From DATBFG01 sp036558645 (GTDB lineage: Bacteria > Acidobacteriota > Terriglobia > Terriglobales > Acidobacteriaceae): a stretch of DNA of 36,394 bases. This document shows, piece after piece, positions 21,538-28,417 of this stretch; positions within the stretch are counted from its first letter, which is position 1, and every line of letters starts with the position of its first letter. The notes beneath the pieces were generated by a model that saw nothing but the letters and a program-made list of their open reading frames with translations, searched no databases and was not told where the DNA came from. Made by a program: the position numbers and the translations under genes. The stretch spans positions 1 through 36,394 of the forward strand of contig DATBFG010000052.1 of NCBI GenBank assembly GCA_036558645.1, written 5' to 3'.

Positions 21538-21786
21538 GTGTTGGAACTTCGCCCGAACTGTGAATGCTGCGATCGTGATTTACCTCCTAATGCGACCGAC
21601 GCTCGCATATGCACGTATGAATGCACCTTCTGCGCCACCTGCACCGACAATGTGCTGCATGGCATTTGCCCAAACTGCGGCGGGAATCTTGTGCCAAGAC
21701 CGATCCGCCCCCCACAGATGTTGATCCGGCATCCCGCTTCGACTAAACGCGTAGTGAAGTCGGAAGGATGCCATCAACCGGCATAA
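21538..21786 (+). CDS. DUF1272-domain protein (82 aa)
   Basis: 82 residues starting at GTG 21538, with AGGAG 6 nt upstream and a TATACT (21498-21503) as candidate -10. The family signature is clear: MLELRPNCECCDRDLPPNATDARICTYECTFCATC ... GICPNCGGNLVPRPIRPP. Eight cysteines in CxxC-type pairs imply zinc binding. DUF1272 proteins are small, cytoplasmic and of unknown role. The single gene lies between repeat copies 4 and 5. Confidence 0.88.
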   Translation: MLELRPNCECCDRDLPPNATDARICTYECTFCATCTDNVLHGICPNCGGNLVPRPIRPPQMLIRHPASTKRVVKSEGCHQPA

Positions 21787-21847
21787 AGAGTGTCGCCTTG
21801 TGCTTCATGGCGATTCGCTCTCGCACTATTTGCGCCCCCTTACGTAA

Positions 21848-21879
21848 CTGGCGAAACATCCCGATTACACTCATTGAGC
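21848..21879 (+). repeat. Island repeat copy 5 (closest to consensus)
   Basis: CTGGCGAAACATC, then CCGATTACACTCATTGAGC. Located 61 nt after the DUF1272 stop. Confidence 0.75.
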
Positions 21880-21947
21880 GGGTCGCATAGATTTTCGGTA
21901 TATTGCTGTGGAAGGCGTCCCGGTTTTCGGAGGATATTCGATTCCAT

Positions 21948-23084
21948 CTACTGCGGGCTCCAGCGAAAGACTGTTCCTACTGCGTTTGCAGCACCAGCAT
22001 ACGTCGTGCCATAGAGATTGCCTGCTTGGTCCATGAGAAGGTGACCAGGCCCCTGTCCATCCTGCGAACTGACGAAACCGTGCAAGACCGTCTGATGTCC
22101 TGCTGGATCTACCTTGAACAACGATCCCGATTGGTACTTAGAACCACCTCCTAGGGCGCTGTCGGTAGTACCAAACACGGTGCCAGTTTGATCTACAACG
22201 ATTGAAGTTGGAAAGAACCCATCGAACTGACTCCCGCGAAAATGATAGATCTGAGTATATTGTCCGCTTTTACTGAACTTAAAAACCGTTCCGCGGTCGG
22301 AAGCGCCGCCGATTGTGGTTCCACCGTATAAGTCGCCGTTTGAGTCTCGGGCCAGAGGGCCTGGCCAAGCGCCATCCGGCTTGCCTTTGAAACTATAGAG
22401 AACCGCATGGGTCAGATTTTTGGAGATCCTGAAAAGCGTGCCCTGATCAAAAGCCCCACCTCTGTTTGTCGTGCCATAGAGATTTCCAGCCAAGTCGCGA
22501 ATGATCCGCACAGGGGTTGCACCATCCGGCCCAGCAAAGCTATGCAGGACGGTAAACTTGCCCTGATTGTCAAATTTAAAAACGCTACCGCGATTTAAAT
22601 CCCCTCCTGATTGGGTTACGCCATATAAAGTTCCGGCCTGATCACGCACCAATCCTCCGGCAAACACTGGGTCCGGTCCGAAATCATAGAGGGTGGTTAG
22701 AACGCCAGCAGGGTTAATCTTGAACAGAATCCCTTGATTAAAGGTGCCACCCGGATAGGTCGTCCCATAAAAATTGCCCGCGTTGTCGATTACCAAAGAA
22801 AGCGGGCTGCCAGTCGCTTGCGTGAAAGTAAACAGGGTGGTCTTGTGGTTAGCTGGATCCAGTTGATAAAGCGTTCCCCAGCTTTCAACTTCAGTGGATG
22901 TAATACCGAAGAGATTGCCTGCCGCATCCCTGACCAATCCATCAGGACCTCCTCCATCGCTACCGTTCTGAAAAACGTAAAGCGTGGTAAAAGTCTGGGA
23001 CCGTCCCGACAAAGGCAAGCTAATGATGAACGTAAGAACCAACGCTGCCAGAGCCATGGGCCGAGCAAGCCTCACAGAATTCAT
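21948..23084 (-). CDS. Secreted GloVer-repeat protein
   Basis: About 378 residues from ATG 23084, where a normal signal peptide begins (MNSVRLARPMALAALVLTFIISLPLSGRSQ). The frame is open to a TTG at 23126 and has an ATG at 23114, but neither has a ribosome site and both would give an over-long N-region. The mature protein is about eight tandem GloVer units of the form GNLYGTT-x-GG-x-x-x-x-GT(L/V)F(K/R)-x ... (L/V)LY-F. Such tandem repeats form propeller-like surface or periplasmic proteins that are abundant in acidobacteria; the ligand is unknown. It is the single gene between repeat copies 5 and 6. Confidence 0.85.
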   Translation of the reverse strand: MNSVRLARPMALAALVLTFIISLPLSGRSQTFTTLYVFQNGSDGGGPDGLVRDAAGNLFGITSTEVESWGTLYQLDPANHKTTLFTFTQATGSPLSLVIDNAGNFYGTTYPGGTFNQGILFKINPAGVLTTLYDFGPDPVFAGGLVRDQAGTLYGVTQSGGDLNRGSVFKFDNQGKFTVLHSFAGPDGATPVRIIRDLAGNLYGTTNRGGAFDQGTLFRISKNLTHAVLYSFKGKPDGAWPGPLARDSNGDLYGGTTIGGASDRGTVFKFSKSGQYTQIYHFRGSQFDGFFPTSIVVDQTGTVFGTTDSALGGGSKYQSGSLFKVDPAGHQTVLHGFVSSQDGQGPGHLLMDQAGNLYGTTYAGAANAVGTVFRWSPQ

Positions 23085-23169
23085 ACAGTTGCTGTTGCCC
23101 CGAAACCTCAGCATTATCACGTTCAATCACCGCTATTCGTAGGTTGTCATTATGGCACGAGAACATCGG

Positions 23170-23195
23170 CTTGTTCACATCCAACAACGAACAAG
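23170..23195. other. Inverted repeat upstream of the GloVer gene
   Basis: CTTGTTC (23170-23176) and GAACAAG (23189-23195) form perfect 7-bp arms 12 nt apart, just before repeat copy 6. Function unknown; the spacing differs from the GTTC-N8-GAAC sites. Confidence 0.4.
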
Positions 23196-23206
23196 ACTGC
23201 AGTTTC

Positions 23207-23230
23207 TCAGACTGTTACACTCATTGACCC
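23207..23230 (+). repeat. Island repeat copy 6 (partial)
   Basis: Only the right half is well kept: CAGACTG, then TTACACTCATTGACCC. A loosely inverted partner, TGAGTGGGTAAC, lies at 23260-23271. Confidence 0.55.
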
Positions 23231-23286
23231 ATTGTGTCAAAAGACCCTGGTTGGGGTTTTGAGTGGGTAACAACTGCTAACAACAA

Positions 23287-23865
23287 TCACCGCGAAGCAC
23301 TAGCAGTTTTCTTGCGCAGAGCTTTTCGTGCCTGGTCAGCGTAGGGGCCGCTTGGCAACATCTTCAGATACTTGTCGTACAAGGCCATCGCCTCGTCAGT
23401 CTTGCCTAGCTTGTCAACAGACACGGCGAGCTTGTACGTAGCTCCGGGGTGATCCGGCTTGTATTGGAGCGCTTCCCGAAATCTTGACTCTGCCGCCTTG
23501 TAATTCTTCCCTTGCAAGTAAGTCTCTCCCACCTCGAAATTCTTCGTAAACTCACGCTCCGTCTCGTCTGTTGGCGACAAGTCCCCGTTGCCGGTGAACA
23601 AGCAACTATGAAACATCCAATCCACGCACAAAGGGGTGAGTCGTTCTACGACCCGCTTTGTTGAAGACTTGGTCCCATCTTCATGTTTAGGAAAAGTTGC
23701 CGGATTGGGTATGGGCATGTCTGGCGATGATGGCGGCAACGGGGCGGATGGTTCGGAGGCCAAAGGTGGCGGCGATGTCGGTGAGGCAGTGGACGACGAC
23801 TGGCCACGACAGAACAGCGATCCAAGCGATACCAATAGGATCAGCTTAGCCCCAGTGTGTGACAT
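23287..23865 (-). CDS. Exported TPR protein (192 aa)
   Basis: ATG 23865 is chosen because GGAGG lies 6 nt upstream; the frame is open to 23883 but that start would overlap the ribosome site. The N-terminus SHTGAKLILLVSLGSLFCRG is a signal peptide with a possible lipobox-like LFCRG. A Pro/Ser-rich linker follows (SPPPLASEPSAPLPPSSP). The C-terminal half carries about two TPR units (GETYLQGKNYKAAESRFREALQYKPDHPGATYKLAVSVDKLGKTDEAMALYDKYLKMLP), implying protein-protein interaction in the envelope. It is the single gene between repeat copies 6 and 7. Confidence 0.8.
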   Translation of the reverse strand: MSHTGAKLILLVSLGSLFCRGQSSSTASPTSPPPLASEPSAPLPPSSPDMPIPNPATFPKHEDGTKSSTKRVVERLTPLCVDWMFHSCLFTGNGDLSPTDETEREFTKNFEVGETYLQGKNYKAAESRFREALQYKPDHPGATYKLAVSVDKLGKTDEAMALYDKYLKMLPSGPYADQARKALRKKTASASR

Positions 23866-23903
23866 GAGGCGCCTCCACCTCACATGCTACAACAGCACGG
23901 TTT

Positions 23904-23922
23904 CGTTGAGTAGCCTACTCGA
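23904..23922. other. Near-perfect palindrome before repeat copy 7
   Basis: GTTGAGTAG and CTACTCGAC flank a single C, with one mismatch (or G-T pair). It lies upstream of the TPR gene and 12 nt before repeat copy 7. Confidence 0.4.
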
Positions 23923-23933
23923 CTGGCTGATAA

Positions 23934-23967
23934 TTGGCGAAACATCCCGATAGCACTCACAATCCCC
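23934..23967 (+). repeat. Island repeat copy 7 (outer form)
   Basis: TTGGCGAAACATC, then CCGATAGCACTCA, then CAATCCCC. It shares its 3' end with copy 1, not with the inner copies. It is the last copy before ffh. Confidence 0.7.
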
Positions 23968-24027
23968 CTAGCCGCGAAGAGCTGAATGCTGATTGCTCCG
24001 TTCCCGAGCCTCCCATCATTTAGCTGA

Positions 24028-24033
24028 TAAAAT
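24028..24033 (+). promoter_or_regulatory. ffh -10-like box, near-leaderless
   Basis: TAAAAT ends 14 nt before the ffh ATG, with no Shine-Dalgarno sequence in between. The predicted leader is about 8 nt. Confidence 0.45.
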
Positions 24034-24047
24034 AAGCACCAACGCCT

Positions 24048-25406
24048 ATGTTTGAGAATCTTCAGGAAAAACTACAGCGCGCATTCAAGACATTGCGCGG
24101 GCAGGCCGTTCTCAGCGACGAGAACATCCAGGAAGCCCTTCGCGAGATCCGTCTTGCGTTGCTTGAAGCCGATGTCAATTTCAAAGTAGTCAAGCAGCTC
24201 ATCGACCATATTCAGGAAAAGGCTGTCGGCCAACAGGTGCTCACCGCGCTGTCGCCCGGCGAGCAGGTCATCAAGATCGTCCGCGATGAACTTGTCGAGA
24301 CCCTCGGCAAAGATACAGCCAAGCTCAAGTTCGCCTCCCAGCCGCCTACGGTTGTCTTGATGGCTGGCCTCCAGGGCTCCGGTAAGACTACGACTTCTGG
24401 CAAATTGGCCAGCTGGCTGAAGAATGGCGGCCACCGGCCCATGCTGGTTTCAGTCGACGTATACCGCCCTGCGGCGCGCGAGCAACTGAAAGTTGTTGCC
24501 CAAGCAATCAAGGCACATCTCTACGAAGGTTCCGTAACCGAGGCGAACACGCCTACCGTCGAGCGCCTCGCGAAGGAAGCTCGCAAAGAAGCTGTCATTA
24601 CCGGATGCGATGTTCTGATCGTCGATACCGCGGGCCGCCTTCACATCGACGATCAACTCATGGACGAAATGCAGTCTCTCAAGAAGCTGCTGAGTCCATC
24701 GGAAATTCTATTCGTCGCCGACGCGATGACCGGGCAGGATGCGGTCAAGTCGGCGGATGAGTTCCACAAGAAGTTATCTCTTACCGGCGTAGTGCTGACC
24801 AAGATGGACGGCGACGCTCGCGGCGGCGCTGCCCTTTCCATTCGCCAGGTCACTGGCCAGCCGATCAAGTTTATCGGCGTCGGTGAAAAATACGATGCCA
24901 TCGAGCCATTCCATCCGGATCGAATCGTCTCCCGCATCCTGGGCATGGGCGACATCCTCTCACTCATTGAAAAAGCCGAGCAGCAAATCGATCAGAAGAA
25001 AGCCCAGGAAATGGCCACGCGCGCCCTCAGCGGCGATGGCTTTTCTCTGGAAGACTTCCGCGATCAACTTCGCCACGTAAAGAAGATGGGATCGTTGCAA
25101 AGCCTGATGGGAATGCTGCCGAGTGTTGGTCCATTTGCCGGCTTACAGAAGCATGCCGACAAAGTGGACGACAAACAGATCAACCGCGTGGAAGCGATCA
25201 TCAACTCGATGACCGCGTACGAGCGCTCCCATCATGAGGTCATGAACGGAAGCCGGCGCAAGCGCATTGCGCGCGGCTCCGGAACAACTGTCCAGGAAGT
25301 CAACAATCTTCTACGTCAGTACGCCCAGATGCGGAAGATGTTTAAACAAATGGGCAAACCAAGCTTCGCACGCAAGCTGGCTGGAATGAAGCTACCCGGT
25401 ATGTAG
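24048..25406 (+). CDS. ffh: Signal recognition particle protein Ffh (SRP54)
   Basis: 452 residues, normal length. The N-domain helical bundle (1-95) is followed by the GTPase G-domain with GLQGSGKTT (107-115), DVYRPAAREQL, DTAGRLHIDDQLM and TKMDGDARGG. The Met-rich M-domain (about 320-450: MGMLPSVGPFAG ... YAQMRKMFKQMGKPS) binds 4.5S RNA and signal peptides. Ffh delivers nascent inner-membrane proteins to FtsY at the membrane. It ends 17 nt from the convergent cmk stop. It begins the conserved block to the right of the accessory island. Confidence 0.97.
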   Translation: MFENLQEKLQRAFKTLRGQAVLSDENIQEALREIRLALLEADVNFKVVKQLIDHIQEKAVGQQVLTALSPGEQVIKIVRDELVETLGKDTAKLKFASQPPTVVLMAGLQGSGKTTTSGKLASWLKNGGHRPMLVSVDVYRPAAREQLKVVAQAIKAHLYEGSVTEANTPTVERLAKEARKEAVITGCDVLIVDTAGRLHIDDQLMDEMQSLKKLLSPSEILFVADAMTGQDAVKSADEFHKKLSLTGVVLTKMDGDARGGAALSIRQVTGQPIKFIGVGEKYDAIEPFHPDRIVSRILGMGDILSLIEKAEQQIDQKKAQEMATRALSGDGFSLEDFRDQLRHVKKMGSLQSLMGMLPSVGPFAGLQKHADKVDDKQINRVEAIINSMTAYERSHHEVMNGSRRKRIARGSGTTVQEVNNLLRQYAQMRKMFKQMGKPSFARKLAGMKLPGM

Positions 25407-25423
25407 GCCTCAGGAAATCGTTC

Positions 25424-26110
25424 TTAAGAAGTCTTGTCGAGCTTCTCGTTCACCAGCTTTTCCACCTCCTCGAGCACTTGATCCTCCGACATGCTCGAAG
25501 AATCAAGCACCAGAGCATCCTCCGCAGGCTTCAGTGGAGAGACTGCCCTGCTCCGGTCTCGCCGATCGCGTTCCCGTAATTCCTCTGCCGTAGTTGTACT
25601 TGCGAGCCCACGCATCTGCTGCTGTTGCAATCGGCGCTGTTCGCGAACCACGGGATCGGCGTCGAGAAAGACTTTCACGTCTGCGTTCGGAAACACCTTG
25701 GTTCCGATATCGCGGCCTTCCATGATGACTCCACCGCCGGCACCCATGGCTTGTTGCCGGGCCACCATCCACTCGCGAACCTTGGGATGCACCGACACCC
25801 GCGACGCTCCCTCGGTGACGTCTGCTTCGCGAACTCTATCGGTGACATCGCGGCCGTCCAGCGAAACGCGATTCCCTCCACGACTGGGCTGCAATTCGAT
25901 CCTTGAATTGTTCGCCAGTTTCAGGAGCGGCTCTTCCTCATCGAACGAAGTGTCCCACTCGATCGCCTTGAGCGCGAGGGCCCGATACATCGCCCCACTT
26001 TCCAGATTGACATAACCCAGCTTGCGGGCGAGGCGGGAAGCAATAGTGCTTTTGCCTGCCCCGGCAGGACCGTCGATGGCGATAATGAGCTTTCTTGGTC
26101 CGTTCGTCAT
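25424..26110 (-). CDS. cmk: Cytidylate kinase
   Basis: 228 residues, the size of bacterial CMP kinase, which phosphorylates CMP/dCMP with ATP for CTP and dCTP supply. The P-loop is GPAGAGKST (14-22). VNLESGAMYRALALKA is the typical NMP-binding helix, and MEGRDIGTKVFPNADVKVFLDAD is the family signature. The lid is RRDRSRAVSPLKPAEDALVLDSSSM. ATG 26110 lies 12 nt after a TAAAAT box on the minus strand (26128-26123) with no Shine-Dalgarno sequence, so its mRNA is probably near-leaderless. Confidence 0.95.
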   Translation of the reverse strand: MTNGPRKLIIAIDGPAGAGKSTIASRLARKLGYVNLESGAMYRALALKAIEWDTSFDEEEPLLKLANNSRIELQPSRGGNRVSLDGRDVTDRVREADVTEGASRVSVHPKVREWMVARQQAMGAGGGVIMEGRDIGTKVFPNADVKVFLDADPVVREQRRLQQQQMRGLASTTTAEELRERDRRDRSRAVSPLKPAEDALVLDSSSMSEDQVLEEVEKLVNEKLDKTS

Positions 26111-26122
26111 GCGAAGGCCCTC

Positions 26123-26128
26123 ATTTTA
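26123..26128 (-). promoter_or_regulatory. cmk -10-like box, near-leaderless
   Basis: TAAAAT on the minus strand, 12 nt upstream of the cmk ATG, with no ribosome site between. The -35 region is not recognisable. Confidence 0.4.
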
Positions 26129-26174
26129 CATGGAGACTTGCGCTTTTTTTTATTCCGCGGTTCACTAGCAAGTC

Positions 26175-27299
26175 ATGATGCGCAGACTCGTGCTGGTTGT
26201 CCTCCTGCTGTCCTCCTCTTTCCTCATCGCACAGGATTCCAAGTTGTCCCCCGACGTTCGCAAGGAAGTCGAAGACGCTGTATCCAAGTTCATGGCAACA
26301 TCCCACGCACCGGGCGTGTCCGTAGCGATCGTCGAGCACGGGGCCTACGTTTGGTCCGAAGGCTTCGGCATGGCTGACCTCGAAAATTTCATCCCCGCGA
26401 CACCGCAAACGCTGTACCGGCTCGGCTCAATCTCCAAGCCCCTAACCGCTACTGCCGCGATGCTTCTCTGGGAGCGCGGAAAGCTCGACCTTGATGCACC
26501 CGTACAGAAATATTGCCCTGCATTTCCGGTGAAGGATGCGCCCATCACAACCCGTCAGGTGCTTGGACATCTGGGAGGAATCCGACACTACAAACGCGAC
26601 GCACCCGACGAAGCCGAATTGAACAACGTCAAGCATTTCGACGACCCCATCCAAAGTGGACTCGACTTCTTCAAGAACGATCCCTTGGTCGCCAAGCCGG
26701 GTACGAAATTCAGCTATTCAACCCAGGGATTCACGCTGGTGGGCTGCGTAATGGAAGGGGCATCCGGCGAGAAGTATGTGGATCTTGTTCGTGCAAACGT
26801 GTTCATCCCCGCCGGCATGTCGAAAACTCAGGCCGACAACCGGTACTCCATCGTTCCCTACCGCACTCGCTTTTACAGCATCGACAAGACCCGTGCAGTG
26901 GTGAACGCCGACTTTCTCGATTCAAGCTACAAGATTCCCGGCGGAGGGTGGTTGTCGTCAGCCGACGACATGGCTGCCTTCGAGGTGGCGATGTTGCACG
27001 ACAAGCTGATGAAACGTTCTACGCGCGATCTCATGTGGACTTCTCTCAAGCTTCCCGACGGCTCGCCAACCGAATACGGCCTGGGATGGGGAACGGGCAA
27101 TGATCTGGGGGTCACGGACGTTGGCCATAACGGCGGTCAGCAAGGCACCAGCACGTCATTCATCATCTTGCCTCAGCAGGACGCGGGAGTAGTAGTGCTA
27201 GCAAACATGGATAGCGTGGATTCGGGTGCTCTCGCCGCTGATCTGCTTCGAATCGTACTGAAGTCAGAAGGCGTCGCCACCAAACCTCCCAAGAAGTAG
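26175..27299 (+). CDS. Exported serine hydrolase, beta-lactamase/LACTB-like (S12 family)
   Basis: 374 residues with a signal peptide (MMRRLVLVVLLLSSSFLIAQ). The nucleophile motif is S85-I-S-K88 (LGSISKPLTA). The second motif is Y181-S-T in FSYSTQGFTLVG, and the third is H-N-G in VGHNGGQQGTST. SISK, YST and H-x-G together recall mitochondrial LACTB and bacterial class C beta-lactamase/DD-peptidase relatives. The likely role is a periplasmic peptidase, esterase or D-amino-peptidase acting on peptidoglycan or peptides; antibiotic resistance should not be assumed. It diverges from cmk with a 64-nt gap and has no clear Shine-Dalgarno sequence. Confidence 0.87.
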   Translation: MMRRLVLVVLLLSSSFLIAQDSKLSPDVRKEVEDAVSKFMATSHAPGVSVAIVEHGAYVWSEGFGMADLENFIPATPQTLYRLGSISKPLTATAAMLLWERGKLDLDAPVQKYCPAFPVKDAPITTRQVLGHLGGIRHYKRDAPDEAELNNVKHFDDPIQSGLDFFKNDPLVAKPGTKFSYSTQGFTLVGCVMEGASGEKYVDLVRANVFIPAGMSKTQADNRYSIVPYRTRFYSIDKTRAVVNADFLDSSYKIPGGGWLSSADDMAAFEVAMLHDKLMKRSTRDLMWTSLKLPDGSPTEYGLGWGTGNDLGVTDVGHNGGQQGTSTSFIILPQQDAGVVVLANMDSVDSGALAADLLRIVLKSEGVATKPPKK

Positions 27300-27346
27300 T
27301 CGGGATATCGCAGATCTTAAATGGAAGCACCTGCGTTGACGCGTCA

Positions 27347-28231
27347 CTAGCTTTTCACTCTAGAAATGGACTGAGATGGCATCGCAATCGCAGGTTTGGC
27401 GGGCGTAATCTGAATCAGTGTGCGATTGCCTACACGAACGAACTCCAGTTCCCGCGCCGCTACAAGCGCGTTTACCGTTTCCTTGACGCGCGAGCGCGGA
27501 ACAAAATTTCCAAAGAAGCTTTCCAGTTCCTGCTGATCCGCTGCAATGACGCAATCCAGATACCGGGTGATCAAGGCCGAGAGCGATTCACCTACCGACA
27601 GACTTGCCCCTTCCCGAACCGCGTCTGGCGACCATCGATAGAGAACGTCCCAAGAAGCGCCTTCCTTAGCTTGATAGTCAACCCGAGTGATACGCAGTTT
27701 CGACCAGAGTTCACCAAGAGCCCTGTCGAGCGCAACCACCGAAATTCCACCGCCCAGAGTCTCCTGCAAGCGTTGCTTGGTAATCGGACCATGCTTCTGC
27801 ACGACCCCGAACGCATCGCAGGCGAGTTGCGAATATTCAGAGCGTGCCCCAGGCTTTGGTGGTTGCTTTGGATTCCGCTCTCCCACAAGCGCATAAAAAA
27901 AAGGAAACACCGAGGCCGATAGCAGAAAGGCGTTGTTGTCATCGAACAAATTCGCTTCGTAAGCCGTGTGATTGCGCAGAAGACGCACCATCAGGTCAGT
28001 TGCAGCCTGGGCCCGTGGGTCTGAATAGGCGTGCTGCCAGGTTGGCAGTTTTTCGTCAGAACCCGCCCACGCACCGATAAACGTTGGAAGCAGCACCGGC
28101 AGCTGCAGCGGATACATAAGGCAAAATCCGGTGGATTCCACGAAAGCACTGGCTTCGTCGAATGTACGCACCGGACGTCCGTCCAGATGCCATTTCTCCC
28201 GGCGTTGTTGTTGAAGTTCGTCGTCAGTCAT
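27347..28231 (-). CDS. Winged-helix protein, AlkZ/YcaQ-like architecture
   Basis: 294 residues, cytoplasmic. The N-terminal part (KWHLDGRPVRTFDEASAFVESTGFCLMYPLQLPVLLPTFIGAWAG) and the central winged-helix-like stretch (HGPITKQRLQETLGGGISVVALDRALGELWSKLRITRVDY, then VLYRWSPDAV) resemble the general layout of the YcaQ/AlkZ DNA-crosslink glycosylase superfamily, but I do not see the catalytic signature clearly. A DNA-binding or repair role is possible. A degenerate heptamer repeat (28237-28257) lies directly upstream of the start. It precedes mutL's 3' end on the same strand, although the gap of 186 nt argues against a tight operon. Confidence 0.6.
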   Translation of the reverse strand: MTDDELQQQRREKWHLDGRPVRTFDEASAFVESTGFCLMYPLQLPVLLPTFIGAWAGSDEKLPTWQHAYSDPRAQAATDLMVRLLRNHTAYEANLFDDNNAFLLSASVFPFFYALVGERNPKQPPKPGARSEYSQLACDAFGVVQKHGPITKQRLQETLGGGISVVALDRALGELWSKLRITRVDYQAKEGASWDVLYRWSPDAVREGASLSVGESLSALITRYLDCVIAADQQELESFFGNFVPRSRVKETVNALVAARELEFVRVGNRTLIQITPAKPAIAMPSQSISRVKS

Positions 28232-28236
28232 GAAAC

Positions 28237-28257
28237 AGTCGTTGGTCTTCGGTCTCT
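28237..28257 (+). repeat. Degenerate GGTCGTT heptamer repeat (3 units)
   Basis: AGTCGTT, GGTCTTC and GGTCTCT in 7-nt register, 5 nt upstream of the start of the winged-helix gene (minus strand). It is related to the run at 19878-19905. Confidence 0.5.
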
Positions 28258-28417
28258 TGCCCGTACTTCGGCCTGGATTTCATTAGAACACAGGTGGGAG
28301 AGTGCTATCAGCTGTTGCCTTTCGGCCTTTCAGCTCCGACACTTCATGTGAACGGCTAGGGTAATCTGCCAGCCCGCCGACAGCTACTTGCTAAGAGCGA
28401 AAAGCTGCGAGCTGATC

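Noticed and set aside
20139..23967. Reading the island as a classical integron
   Set aside because: No integrase gene, no RYYYAAC/GTTRRRY pair at the repeat ends and no attC-type stem around the copies. The cassette-like layout is kept as a finding without that label.
20139..23967. CRISPR array
   Set aside because: The repeats are imperfect, intervals differ (about 370-1360 nt) and each holds a gene; no cas genes are present.
24955..24985. Extra island repeat copy in ffh (CTCTCACTCATTGAAAAAG)
   Set aside because: Only 10 nt match the repeat core and they encode the conserved Ffh segment ILSLIEKAEQ, so the match is by chance.
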